A program made the translations under genes and the position numbers. Of a stretch of 42,957 nt of DNA, positions 25,756 through 33,097 are shown piece by piece. The notes below the pieces were generated by a model, which was not told where the DNA came from, made no database searches, and saw only the letters and a list, made by a program, of their open reading frames with translations. The DNA is taken from contig NZ_BDJE01000046.1 in assembly GCF_002117935.1 (NCBI RefSeq), positions 1 through 42,957 on the forward strand, written 5' to 3'. The DNA comes from Nocardioides sp. PD653-B2. Its GTDB lineage: Bacteria; Actinomycetota; Actinomycetes; Propionibacteriales; Nocardioidaceae. Position 1 is the stretch's first letter. The number at the start of each line of letters is the position of its first letter.

Positions 25756-26684
25756 ACGGCGGTCTGGTCAAGGGCGGCATCGCCGACGTCAAGCAGGTCG
25801 CCCGCGGGTGGCGCTGGGGGCGGCGCGGCCAGGTGCCGCGCTCGGCCGAGGAGTGGGTGCCGGCCAACAAGTCGACGGTGTTCCGCTCCGACTGGTCCCG
25901 TCGCCGGCCGGCGATCGCGGCCCGCGAGGTCGTGCAGAAGGTCGGCCTCGAGCCGCTCTTCCGCTCCCAGGTGCGCGCGAAGGTCGAGGGGCTCGACAAC
26001 CTCGAGCGCGTCGAGGGTCCGGTCATCTTCGTGGCCAACCACGCGTCCCACCTGGACACCCCGCTGATCCTGCTGTCGCTGCCCGACGAGTGGCGACGCC
26101 GGACGGCGGTGGCGGCCGCGGCCGACTACTTCTTCGACACCTGGTGGCGCGCGGTCGGCTCGGTGCTGCTCTTCAACACGTTCCCCATCGACCGGCGCGG
26201 CGGCGTCATGGCAGCCACGCCCGGCGAGGTGCTCGCCGACGGCTGGAGCCTGGTGATCTTCCCGGAGGGCACCCGCTCGACCGACGGCTGGATGGGCAAG
26301 TTCCGGATGGGTGCGGCCTACCTGGCCAAGGAGTACGGCGTGCCCGTCGTGCCGGTCGCCCACCGGGGCACGTTCGCGGCGATGCCGCGCGGCCAGAACT
26401 GGCCCGCCCGCGGACGGCGCCAGCTCACGATCCGCTTCGGCGAGCCGCTCGTCGCCGGGCCGGACGAGTCGGTGCGCGAGTTCGCCCCCCGCATCAAGGA
26501 CGCGGTCGCCGCGCTCCTTGACGAGGACAAGTCGACCTGGTGGGACGCGAAGCGGCGGGCCGCCTCCGGCACCACCCCCGACCCCACTGGACCGCAGGTC
26601 TCCCAGTGGCGCCGGGTCTGGGAGCAGACCGAGTCGCCCGCAGCCGACGCGCCGTCGCGCAAGCTCACCGCCTGGCGGCGGTAA
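25752..26684 (+). CDS. PlsC-family 1-acylglycerol-3-phosphate acyltransferase
   Basis: The 310-aa protein carries the acyltransferase motifs NHASHLDTP (block I, HxxxxD), FNTFPIDRRGG (block II), FPEGTRSTDG (block III) and VPVVPVAHRG (block IV). It transfers an acyl group from acyl-CoA/ACP to a lipid or other hydroxyl acceptor at the membrane face. The ~75-residue N-terminal extension and ~60-residue C-terminal tail are longer than in simple PlsC. Final gene of the four-gene unit, with an ATGA overlap with the LarA-like gene. Confidence 0.92.
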   Translation: MNGGLVKGGIADVKQVARGWRWGRRGQVPRSAEEWVPANKSTVFRSDWSRRRPAIAAREVVQKVGLEPLFRSQVRAKVEGLDNLERVEGPVIFVANHASHLDTPLILLSLPDEWRRRTAVAAAADYFFDTWWRAVGSVLLFNTFPIDRRGGVMAATPGEVLADGWSLVIFPEGTRSTDGWMGKFRMGAAYLAKEYGVPVVPVAHRGTFAAMPRGQNWPARGRRQLTIRFGEPLVAGPDESVREFAPRIKDAVAALLDEDKSTWWDAKRRAASGTTPDPTGPQVSQWRRVWEQTESPAADAPSRKLTAWRR

Positions 26685-26699
26685 CTCGCGCCGGTGAGG

Positions 26700-26725
26700 T
26701 GAGAGCTCCCTCATCCGCGGCTCAC
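26700..26725 (+). promoter_or_regulatory. operator-like site A
   Basis: A TGAGAG...CTCATCCGC...CTCAC pattern lies 62 nt before the start of the His/Asp-rich gene. It is 21/26 identical, with equal spacing, to site B at 29555-29580 before the two-component operon. It sits within a larger inverted repeat, GGTGAGGTGA (26693-26702) and TCACCTCACC (26728-26737). Confidence 0.6.
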
Positions 26726-26787
26726 GGTCACCTCACCGCGGGCCGCGAGAGTCGTCTCGTAGTTGAAACCGACACGAGGAGACCGAC

Positions 26788-27078
26788 ATGAAGAAGTTCC
26801 TGACGACCGGATCGCTCGCCACGGCCGGAATGGCCACCGCCGCTCTGGTCGCCTGGCAGGCGCCGGCGGCGTTCGCCGACCACGGCTCCGACGACAGCAC
26901 GCAGTCGAGCAGCGTGGTGCACCGCCACGGCAACGACGACGGTCCGAACCACGATGCCAACGACGACCACGGTCGCCACGGCCACCACGGCCACGGGAAC
27001 GACGACGGTCCGAACCACGATGCCAACGACGACCACGGTCGCCACGGCCACCACGGCCACCACGGCAGCGACGACTGA
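26788..27078 (+). CDS. exported His/Asp-rich repeat protein
   Basis: The 96-aa protein has a Sec-type signal peptide (MKKFLTTGSLATAGMATAALVAWQAPAAFA split as basic start, hydrophobic core, AFA cleavage). The mature part is ~65 residues, almost only His, Asp, Gly, Asn and Arg. It has two copies of a 22-residue unit (NDDGPNHDANDDHGRHGHHG...). Such sequences can sequester divalent metals in the envelope; the actual ligand is unknown. GAGGAG lies 7 nt before ATG. It is next to, and convergent with, a two-component operon that starts with a similar protein, and shares an operator-like site with it. Confidence 0.85.
   Translation: MKKFLTTGSLATAGMATAALVAWQAPAAFADHGSDDSTQSSSVVHRHGNDDGPNHDANDDHGRHGHHGHGNDDGPNHDANDDHGRHGHHGHHGSDD
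26932..27063 (+). repeat. 66-bp in-frame tandem duplication
   Basis: Two units of 66 bp begin at 26932 and 26998. The first 63 bases are identical, including third codon positions, so the duplication is recent. It encodes the 22-aa His/Asp repeat. Confidence 0.9.
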
Positions 27079-27099
27079 CCCCGGCTCAGCGGGGTGGGG

Positions 27100-27768
27100 T
27101 CACCGGTTGAACCGGTACCCCATCCCGCGCACGGTCGCGATCGTGTCGGCGCCGAACTTCTTGCGCAGGTAGCCGACGTAGACGTCGACCACGTTGGACC
27201 CCGGGTCGAAGTCCATGCCCCAGACATGGTCGAGCAGCTGCTCGCGGGAGAGGACCTGACCCGGGTTGACCATGAAGGTCTCGGCGAGCGCGAACTCCCG
27301 CGCGGAGAGGTCGACCTCCTTCTCACCGACGACCGCGCGCCGGGTGCGGACGTCGAGCCGCACCCCGCCCGACTGCAGCACGTCCTCGCGCTGCGCCGCC
27401 GACTCGTGGCCCTGCCGCAGGCGGAGCCGGACCCGCGCCAGCAGCTCGGCGAAGCGGAAGGGCTTGGGCATGTAGTCGTCGGCGCCACCCTCGAGCGCCG
27501 ACACCGTGTCGCCGACCGAGTCGCGTGCGGTCAGCACGATCACCGGCACCGTGGAGCCCTGCGCGCGGAGCCGGTCGAGCACCTCGAAGCCGTCGATGCC
27601 GGGCAGCCCGATGTCGAGGACGACCAGGTCGAAGGCGCCGCTGAGCGCTCGGTCGAGGCCGTCGTACCCGTCGGCGACGGCGGTCGTGAGGTGGCCGTCG
27701 GCGCGCAGGCCCTTGGCCACGAACGACGCGATCCGCTGCTCGTCCTCGACGATCAGGATGCGGGCCAC
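27100..27768 (-). CDS. OmpR-family response regulator
   Basis: The 222-aa protein has a receiver domain (ILIVEDE at the start, phospho-acceptor D52 in VLDIGLPGIDGFE, K102 in YMPKPF). A winged-helix DNA-binding domain of OmpR/PhoB type follows (LSAREFALAETFMVN, DVYVGYLRKKFG, IATVRGMGYRFNR). It probably regulates transcription from sites A and B. The GTG start at 27768 overlaps the histidine kinase gene by 16 nt. Last gene of its operon. Confidence 0.94.
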   Translation of the reverse strand: MARILIVEDEQRIASFVAKGLRADGHLTTAVADGYDGLDRALSGAFDLVVLDIGLPGIDGFEVLDRLRAQGSTVPVIVLTARDSVGDTVSALEGGADDYMPKPFRFAELLARVRLRLRQGHESAAQREDVLQSGGVRLDVRTRRAVVGEKEVDLSAREFALAETFMVNPGQVLSREQLLDHVWGMDFDPGSNVVDVYVGYLRKKFGADTIATVRGMGYRFNR

Positions 27769-29195
27769 GGGTCCTCCTGGGGTCTGCTCGGCAACGTGAT
27801 GACGAAGCGGGCACCCGGCGGATCGGCGTCCTCGACCGTCACGGTGCCGCCGTGCGCTCGCGCGATGGCACCGACGATCGAGAGGCCGAGTCCGAAACCC
27901 TCGTCACCAGGAGGTACGGCGGCGCGGCCGAAACGTTCAAAGACGTGCGCACGATCTTCGGGCGGCACGCCCGGGCCGGTGTCGCGGACCCACATCCGCA
28001 AGGCGCTCCCGTCGTACGCCGACCCGATCGCGACCGCGTCACCGTCGCGGGTGTGCTTGACCGCGTTGTCGACCAGCTGGAGCACCGCCTGGGTGAGGCG
28101 CTGCTCGTCGGCGAGGACCTTGGCGTCGGCCGAGCCGTCGAGGGTCCACTCCCGGTCGCCGAGCCCGCGGGCCTTGGCGACCAGGTCGGCCGTGAGCTGC
28201 TGGAGGTCGACCGGCCGGAGCCGGAGGAAGTCGGGCCGGTCGCTCTTCGCGAGCAGGAGCAGGTCGCCGACCAGCCGGGACATCCGGTCCGTCTCGTCGA
28301 GCAGCAGCTCGCGGGTCTCGGCGATCTCTTCGGGGTTGCCGGTGTCGAGCAGCTCCAGGTGCCCGCGCAGGACGGTGAGCGGTGTCTTCAGCTCGTGGCC
28401 GGCGTCGTCGAGGAACTGCCGCTGGCCGACGAAGGCGCCCTCCAGGCGGTCGAGCATCCCGTTGAACGTGCGGGTCAGGGCGGTGAGGTCGTCGTTGCCC
28501 GTGACCGGGAGCCGCTGGGACAGGTCGGTCTCGCCGATCTCGTCGGCGGTCTCGCGCAGGGTGCGCACCGGGGAGAGCAGGCGGCCGGACACCCAGGCCG
28601 CCATCGCGGTCACCAGCAGCAGGACCAGGCCGGCGACGATCGCGTAGGTGCGCATCGTCTCGTGGAGGCCCTCGCGGGCGCGGTCGAGGAAGGTCACGAC
28701 GACGAGCGCACCGGTGGTGTCGCCCTGCTGGACGGCCTGCACGGCGATCTCGAGCTCGCCGAACTCCGAGTCGAGACGGGTGGTGCCGTTCGACGCGAGC
28801 AGCGGGCGAATGGCGTCGGGCAGCCAGGTGCTGCGCGAGATCGCGTTCCACTCGGGGAACTGGGCGCGCACGTCGTCGTCCCACCAGCCGATGAGCAGCT
28901 CGTCGTCGTCGGGGACGTTGCTCGCCATGAACGCCCGCACCATCGCCTCGGGGCCGGCGAACTGGCGCCCGCCCTGGAGCCGGCGCAGCTCGGAGAACTC
29001 CTGGTCCGCCTGGTCCGCCACCTGCTGGTCGAGGCGGTGCGACTCGATCGTGGAGACGACGACCCCCGCCACGGCCAGCCCGACGAAGACCAGCAGGGCG
29101 ACGCTCGCGGTGATCCGCACGCGGACGGAGACGCCCGACCGGTGCGGTCGGGCCCTCGGCAGTGGGGCGGGTGACTCAGCCGTCGTCGTCGCCAC
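27753..29195 (-). CDS. membrane sensor histidine kinase
   Basis: The ~480-aa kinase has TM1 (about 28-50), an extracytoplasmic sensor region of ~130 residues without a recognised domain, TM2 (about 183-204), and HAMP (SPVRTLRETADEIGETD). It then has HisKA with H267 in DDAGHELKTPL and an HATPase with LVDNAVKHTR, DTGPGVPPED and FGLGLSIV. The sensor contains acidic and aromatic clusters (PDDDELLIGWWDDD) that might sense cations; that is inference. GTG 29195 overlaps the upstream small gene by 20 nt, and the end overlaps the response regulator. Confidence 0.93.
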   Translation of the reverse strand: MATTTAESPAPLPRARPHRSGVSVRVRITASVALLVFVGLAVAGVVVSTIESHRLDQQVADQADQEFSELRRLQGGRQFAGPEAMVRAFMASNVPDDDELLIGWWDDDVRAQFPEWNAISRSTWLPDAIRPLLASNGTTRLDSEFGELEIAVQAVQQGDTTGALVVVTFLDRAREGLHETMRTYAIVAGLVLLLVTAMAAWVSGRLLSPVRTLRETADEIGETDLSQRLPVTGNDDLTALTRTFNGMLDRLEGAFVGQRQFLDDAGHELKTPLTVLRGHLELLDTGNPEEIAETRELLLDETDRMSRLVGDLLLLAKSDRPDFLRLRPVDLQQLTADLVAKARGLGDREWTLDGSADAKVLADEQRLTQAVLQLVDNAVKHTRDGDAVAIGSAYDGSALRMWVRDTGPGVPPEDRAHVFERFGRAAVPPGDEGFGLGLSIVGAIARAHGGTVTVEDADPPGARFVITLPSRPQEDPWPAS

Positions 29196-29520
29196 CGCCG
29201 TGGCCGCTGTTGTCGTCGCCGCCGTGGCCGCTGTTGTCGCCGCCGCCGCCGTGGTCGCCGCCGTGGTCGCCGCCGTGGTCGTCGTCGAGGTCGTCGTAGT
29301 CGGGCGTGATCACCTCGACGTCGTCGTCCTCCGGGGTCGTGCTGACCGGGGCGCTGGGTGTCGTGCTCGGCGTCGTCGGCGTCTGGCTGGGCTCGTCGAT
29401 CTGGATGGTGTGCCGCGGCGCGGGGTCGTCGGACGCGGACGCGGCGAGCGAACCCGCGACGTACGCCCCGAGGGGGACGACGAGCACGAGCCCGAGCAGG
29501 ACCTTCCAGATGGTCTTCAT
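29176..29520 (-). CDS. membrane-anchored or exported Asp/Gly/His-rich protein
   Basis: The 114-aa protein has an N-terminal hydrophobic segment (residues ~4-25, WKVLLGLVLVVPLGAYVAGS), a Thr/Pro/Ser linker and a C-terminal third made of Asp, Gly and His with repeats (DHGGDHGG, NSGHGGDD). It resembles the separate His/Asp-rich protein at 26788 in composition, not in alignable sequence. It heads the operon with the kinase and response regulator, so it may be a target or accessory of the sensor. Function unknown. Confidence 0.8.
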   Translation of the reverse strand: MKTIWKVLLGLVLVVPLGAYVAGSLAASASDDPAPRHTIQIDEPSQTPTTPSTTPSAPVSTTPEDDDVEVITPDYDDLDDDHGGDHGGDHGGGGDNSGHGGDDNSGHGGGDDDG

Positions 29521-29554
29521 GGCACCGACGATCCTCCCTGATCGTGGGCCGGGG

Positions 29555-29580
29555 GTGAGAGGCGGATGAGAGGACTCTCA
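29555..29580 (-). promoter_or_regulatory. operator-like site B
   Basis: On the minus strand TGAGAG-TCCT-CTCATCCGC-CTCTCAC matches site A at 21/26 positions with the same orientation relative to the downstream gene, 35 nt before ATG 29520. The core ATGAGAGGACTCTCAT (29566-29581) is a 7+2+7 palindrome. It also covers the -35 region of the divergent acyl-CoA ligase promoter. Confidence 0.62.
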
Positions 29581-29598
29581 TGGCGGGTCGGGCGTGGC

Positions 29599-29604
29599 TA
29601 CAGT
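29599..29604 (+). promoter_or_regulatory. -10 box of leaderless acyl-CoA ligase gene
   Basis: TACAGT occupies -12 to -7 relative to ATG 29611, and no ribosome-binding site is present. The -35 position (about 29576-29581) falls inside site B. Confidence 0.55.
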
Positions 29605-29610
29605 GGCCGC

Positions 29611-31164
29611 ATGATCGTCCCGTTCAGCGTCTCCGACTTCATCGACCGCGCAGTCCAGGTCTACGGCGACCGGATCGGCGTCGTCGACGAGCCCGACCAG
29701 CCCGCCCCGTCCCTCGGCGAGATGACGTACGCCGAGATCGGCGCGCGGGCCCGGCGGCAGGCCGCCAAGCTCGACGCCCTCGGCCTGGAGGTCGGTGACC
29801 GGGTCGCGATCGTCAGCCACAACAGCGCTCGGCTGCTCACGTCGTTCTTCGGCGTCAGCGGCTACGGCCGGGTGCTCGTGCCAGTGAACTTCCGGCTCCG
29901 CCCCGACGAGATCCAGTACATCGTCCAGCACTCCGGTGCCCGGGTGCTGCTCATCGACCCCGAGCTCGAGGAGTCCCTCCAGGGCGTCGAGGCCGAGTTC
30001 AAGTACGTCCTCGGCGACGAGGGCAGCCTCGACGTGGACGCGGAGCCGCGGCCGTGGGAGCCGGACGAGAACGCGACGGCGTGCATCAACTACACGTCCG
30101 GCACGACCGCTCGGCCCAAGGGCGTGCAGATCACGCATCGCAACATCTGGGTGAACGCGGTCACCTTCGCGATGCACACCACGGTCAGCGACCGCGACGT
30201 GTACCTCCACACGCTGCCGATGTTCCACGCCAACGGCTGGGGGATGCCGTTCGCGATGACCGGCCTCGGCGTGAAGCAGGTGGTGATCCGCAAGATCGAC
30301 GGCGCCGAGATCCTGCGCCGGGTGCGCGACCACGGGGTGACCGTGATGTGCGCGGCGCCCGCGGTCGCGGCCGCCGTGCTCGAGGCCGCCCAGTCGTGGG
30401 AGGGCGAGATCCCTGGCCGCGACAAGGTCCGCATCATCATGGCCGGCGCCCCGCCGCCGACGAAGACGGTCGCCCGGGTCGAGGAGGAGCTCGGCTGGGA
30501 GTTCATCCAGATCTACGGCCTCACCGAGACGTCGCCACTGCTGACCATCAACCGGGCCCGCCAGGAGTGGGACGACCTCTCGACCGAGGAGCGGGCCGGC
30601 CTCCTGACCCGCGCCGGCGCGCCGGCGCTCGGCGTACGCCTGGCGATCTCCGAGGACGAGGCTGGGCCCGATTCGGGGGCGGCCGGCGAGGTGCTGGCCC
30701 GCTCCAACGTGGTGCTCGAGGGCTACTGGGAGCAGCCCGAGGAGTCGGCGCGGGCGCTCGCGGGCGGTTGGTTCCACACCGGCGACGGCGGCACCATCGG
30801 CGACGACGGCTACCTCACGATCTCGGACCGCAAGAAGGACGTGATCATCACCGGCGGCGAGAACGTCAGCTCGATCGAGGTCGAGGACGTGCTCTTCTCG
30901 CACCCCGCCGTGGCGGAGGTCGCGGTGATCGGGGTCCCGAGCGAGAAGTGGGGCGAGACGATCAAGGCGCTGGTCGTGCTCGCCGACGGCGAGTCGGCGA
31001 CCGAGGAGGAGCTGATCGCCTGGTGCAAGCAGAAGGCGGCCGGCTACAAGGCACCGACGTCGATCGAGTTCCGCGACGAGCTGGCCCGTACGGCGACCGG
31101 CAAGCTGCAGAAGTTCAAGCTGCGCGCGCCCTACTGGGAGGGCCGCGACCGGCAGGTCAACTAG
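29611..31164 (+). CDS. long-chain fatty-acid-CoA ligase family protein
   Basis: The 517-aa ANL enzyme has NYTSGTTARPKGVQITH (P-loop), FHANGWGMPF, IYGLTETSPLL, HTGDGGTIGDDG, SDRKKDVIITGGENVSS and TATGKLQKFKL with the catalytic Lys. It activates a carboxylic acid to its CoA thioester; the chain length is not evident. ATG 29611 is chosen for the family-like start (FSVSDFIDRAVQVYGDR) and the -10 box at the leaderless distance. It is divergent from the two-component operon. Confidence 0.93.
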   Translation: MIVPFSVSDFIDRAVQVYGDRIGVVDEPDQPAPSLGEMTYAEIGARARRQAAKLDALGLEVGDRVAIVSHNSARLLTSFFGVSGYGRVLVPVNFRLRPDEIQYIVQHSGARVLLIDPELEESLQGVEAEFKYVLGDEGSLDVDAEPRPWEPDENATACINYTSGTTARPKGVQITHRNIWVNAVTFAMHTTVSDRDVYLHTLPMFHANGWGMPFAMTGLGVKQVVIRKIDGAEILRRVRDHGVTVMCAAPAVAAAVLEAAQSWEGEIPGRDKVRIIMAGAPPPTKTVARVEEELGWEFIQIYGLTETSPLLTINRARQEWDDLSTEERAGLLTRAGAPALGVRLAISEDEAGPDSGAAGEVLARSNVVLEGYWEQPEESARALAGGWFHTGDGGTIGDDGYLTISDRKKDVIITGGENVSSIEVEDVLFSHPAVAEVAVIGVPSEKWGETIKALVVLADGESATEEELIAWCKQKAAGYKAPTSIEFRDELARTATGKLQKFKLRAPYWEGRDRQVN

Positions 31165-31167
31165 TCC

Positions 31168-31473
31168 CTAGGCCTTCTTCACGTCCAGCACGACCTCGAA
31201 CTCCAGCAGGTCGGCGCCGGACGAGACCGGTTGGGCGCGCTCGCCCGAGTGGGCGGCGATGGCGGGGCCGTCGCGCCAGGCGGCGAACGACTCCTCGTCC
31301 TCCCACTGGGTGACGACGAAGTAGCGGTCCTCGCCCTTGACCGGGCGGAGCAGCTGGAAGCCGAGGAAGCCGGGCGTGCCGTCGACGCTGTGCGCGCGGT
31401 TGGCGAAGCGCTTCTCGAGCTCCTCGTGGGCGTGCGGGGGGACGGAGATGGCGTTGATCTTCACGACGGACAT
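31168..31473 (-). CDS. antibiotic biosynthesis monooxygenase (ABM) domain protein
   Basis: The 101-aa protein is a single ferredoxin-like ABM domain: VKINAISVPPHAHEELEKRF, VDGTPGFLGFQLLRP, DRYFVVTQWEDEESFAAWRDG. It is similar to IsdG/HmoB/MhuD-type haem-degrading enzymes and small quinol monooxygenases. A haem ligand His may be H81 (in IAAHSG), but the activity cannot be assigned. No ribosome-binding site; the -10 box lies 7 nt upstream of ATG. Confidence 0.88.
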   Translation of the reverse strand: MSVVKINAISVPPHAHEELEKRFANRAHSVDGTPGFLGFQLLRPVKGEDRYFVVTQWEDEESFAAWRDGPAIAAHSGERAQPVSSGADLLEFEVVLDVKKA

Positions 31474-31479
31474 GCGTCG

Positions 31480-31485
31480 AGCCTA
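31480..31485 (-). promoter_or_regulatory. -10 box of leaderless ABM gene
   Basis: TAGGCT on the minus strand lies exactly at -12 to -7 relative to ATG 31473. Its TAG is the stop codon of the upstream MOSC gene (31483-31485). Confidence 0.5.
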
Positions 31486-31935
31486 GAACGGCAGCGCCGG
31501 CTCGTCGGTGACGACCGGGTCGCCCACCCGGATCACGCCGGTCGTCAGGGCGCGGAACACCGAGCCACCACGGCGGCGCAGCGCCTCCTGGGCGCCCGGG
31601 CCGACGGCGCTCTCCATGATCCGGCAGGGGGCGGCCACCCGGACCACCTCGAGCAGCACCTCGCCGATCTCCAGGCGCACACCCGGATCGCGGGGCACGG
31701 GACCCGTGATCGTGATGTTGCGGCGCGTCGCTGCCGCCGCGATCGTGGCGCCGACACGCTCGGACGCCTCCTCCAGGTCGTCGGCGGACTGCACGGTCAC
31801 GTGCCGGTGCCGGCTGCCGTGGAAGCGGTCGCCCACGATCCCGTGCCGCGCCTCGACCTCGATCTCCTGGCGCGGCTGCATGGCCGCGTGCCGATAGGGC
31901 GCGACGTTCAGCGCTGTCACGACCACACCCTCCAC
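31483..31935 (-). CDS. MOSC domain protein
   Basis: The ~150-aa protein shows the MOSC (molybdenum cofactor sulfurase C-terminal) pattern: HGIVGDRFHGSRHRHVTVQSADDL, ATRRNITITG, and a conserved Cys in VAAPCRIMES. MOSC domains bind and transfer molybdenum-cofactor-linked sulphur or oxidise N-hydroxylated compounds. GTG 31935 is chosen because GGGAGG precedes it by 8 nt; an open extension to 31974 has no site and would overlap the divergent gene. Confidence 0.85.
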   Translation of the reverse strand: MEGVVVTALNVAPYRHAAMQPRQEIEVEARHGIVGDRFHGSRHRHVTVQSADDLEEASERVGATIAAAATRRNITITGPVPRDPGVRLEIGEVLLEVVRVAAPCRIMESAVGPGAQEALRRRGGSVFRALTTGVIRVGDPVVTDEPALPF

Positions 31936-31952
31936 GGACCCATCCTCCCCGA

Positions 31953-31958
31953 TAGCCT
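31953..31958 (+). promoter_or_regulatory. -10 box of leaderless NIF3 gene
   Basis: TAGCCT sits at -12 to -7 before ATG 31965, with no ribosome-binding site. Confidence 0.5.
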
Positions 31959-31964
31959 CCAGCC

Positions 31965-33083
31965 ATGCCGGCACTCAAGGACGTCATGGACCTGCTGCAC
32001 GGGTGGTACCCGCCCGCGACCGCGGAGTCGTGGGACGCCGTCGGCCTGGTCTACGGCTATCCGGGGGCGCGCGTCGAGAAGGTGATGTTCGCGGTCGACC
32101 CCACGCCCACGGTGGCTCGAGAAGCGGTCGACTGGGGTGCCGACCTGCTCGTCGTCCACCACCCGCTCTTCCTCGCGCCCGTGCACGGCTTCGCGGCCAC
32201 CACACCCAAGGGGCGCACCCTCGCCACCCTCGCGGGGGCCGAGTGCGCGCTGCTCACCGCCCACACCAACGCCGACCAGGCGGCCGGCGGGGTCTCGGAG
32301 GCCCTGGCGCTCGCGCTCGGGCTCACCGACCTCGCACCGATCGTGCCCGCGCCGGGTCCGGACCTCGACAAGCTCACCGTCTACGTCCCGGTCGGTGACG
32401 CCGACCGGCTCCGCGCCGCGCTCGCCGAGGCCGGCGCCGGGCGGATCGGGGACTACGACCACGCGTCGTTCTCGACGCCCGGCGAGGGCCGGTTCCGGCC
32501 CCTCGAGGGCGCGAACCCGACGATCGGGGCGACCGGACGGCTCGAGGTCGTCGACGAGGCCCGGATCGAGGTCGTGCTGCCGCGCTCGCGCCGTACGGCG
32601 GTGGTGACGGCGATGCTGGCCGCCCATCCCTACGAGGAGCCAGCGTACGACGTGGTCGAGCTGGCCGATCCCGGCACGACCCCCACCGGCACCGGACGCA
32701 TCGGCTCGGTCGCCGAGACGACGCTCGCCGACTTCGCCGCCGCGGTGGCGGCCGCGCTGCCCGAGACGGCCCAGGGCGTGCGAGTGGCGGGCGATCCGCG
32801 TCGGCCGGTGCGCCGCGTCGCCGTCTGCGGTGGCGCGGGCGACTTCCTGCTCGACACGGTGCTCGGCACCGACGCCGACGTGTACGTGACGAGCGACCTC
32901 CGGCACCATCCGGCGGCCGAGTTCGTGGAGAAGGACGGCCCCGCGCTGGTCGACGTGGCGCACTGGTCGGCCGAGTGGACCTGGCTCCCGGTGGTGGAGG
33001 CGAAGGTGCGCGCGGCCCTGGGCGATACGGTGGTGACCCGGGTGAGCACCACCCGGACCGACCCCTGGCAGTTCCGCACCTGA
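31965..33083 (+). CDS. Nif3-like dinuclear metal centre protein
   Basis: The 372-aa protein is of the NIF3/YbgI/YqfO family (annotated elsewhere as GTP cyclohydrolase 1 type 2). Metal ligands are visible in VVHHPLF, TAHTNADQA and the C-terminal DVAHWSAEW. Residues ~130-240 form the insert domain (YVPVGDADRLRAAL, MLAAHPYEEPAYDV) found in YqfO. Its biochemical role is unsettled. It leads a conserved NIF3 / zinc-ribbon / RNase H-phosphatase group seen across Actinobacteria. Confidence 0.92.
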   Translation: MPALKDVMDLLHGWYPPATAESWDAVGLVYGYPGARVEKVMFAVDPTPTVAREAVDWGADLLVVHHPLFLAPVHGFAATTPKGRTLATLAGAECALLTAHTNADQAAGGVSEALALALGLTDLAPIVPAPGPDLDKLTVYVPVGDADRLRAALAEAGAGRIGDYDHASFSTPGEGRFRPLEGANPTIGATGRLEVVDEARIEVVLPRSRRTAVVTAMLAAHPYEEPAYDVVELADPGTTPTGTGRIGSVAETTLADFAAAVAAALPETAQGVRVAGDPRRPVRRVAVCGGAGDFLLDTVLGTDADVYVTSDLRHHPAAEFVEKDGPALVDVAHWSAEWTWLPVVEAKVRAALGDTVVTRVSTTRTDPWQFRT

Positions 33084-33097
33084 TCGAGGAGCACCCC

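Noticed and set aside
26932..27063. CRISPR-like direct repeat
   Set aside because: There are only two adjacent units, in frame and without spacers; this is a protein repeat.
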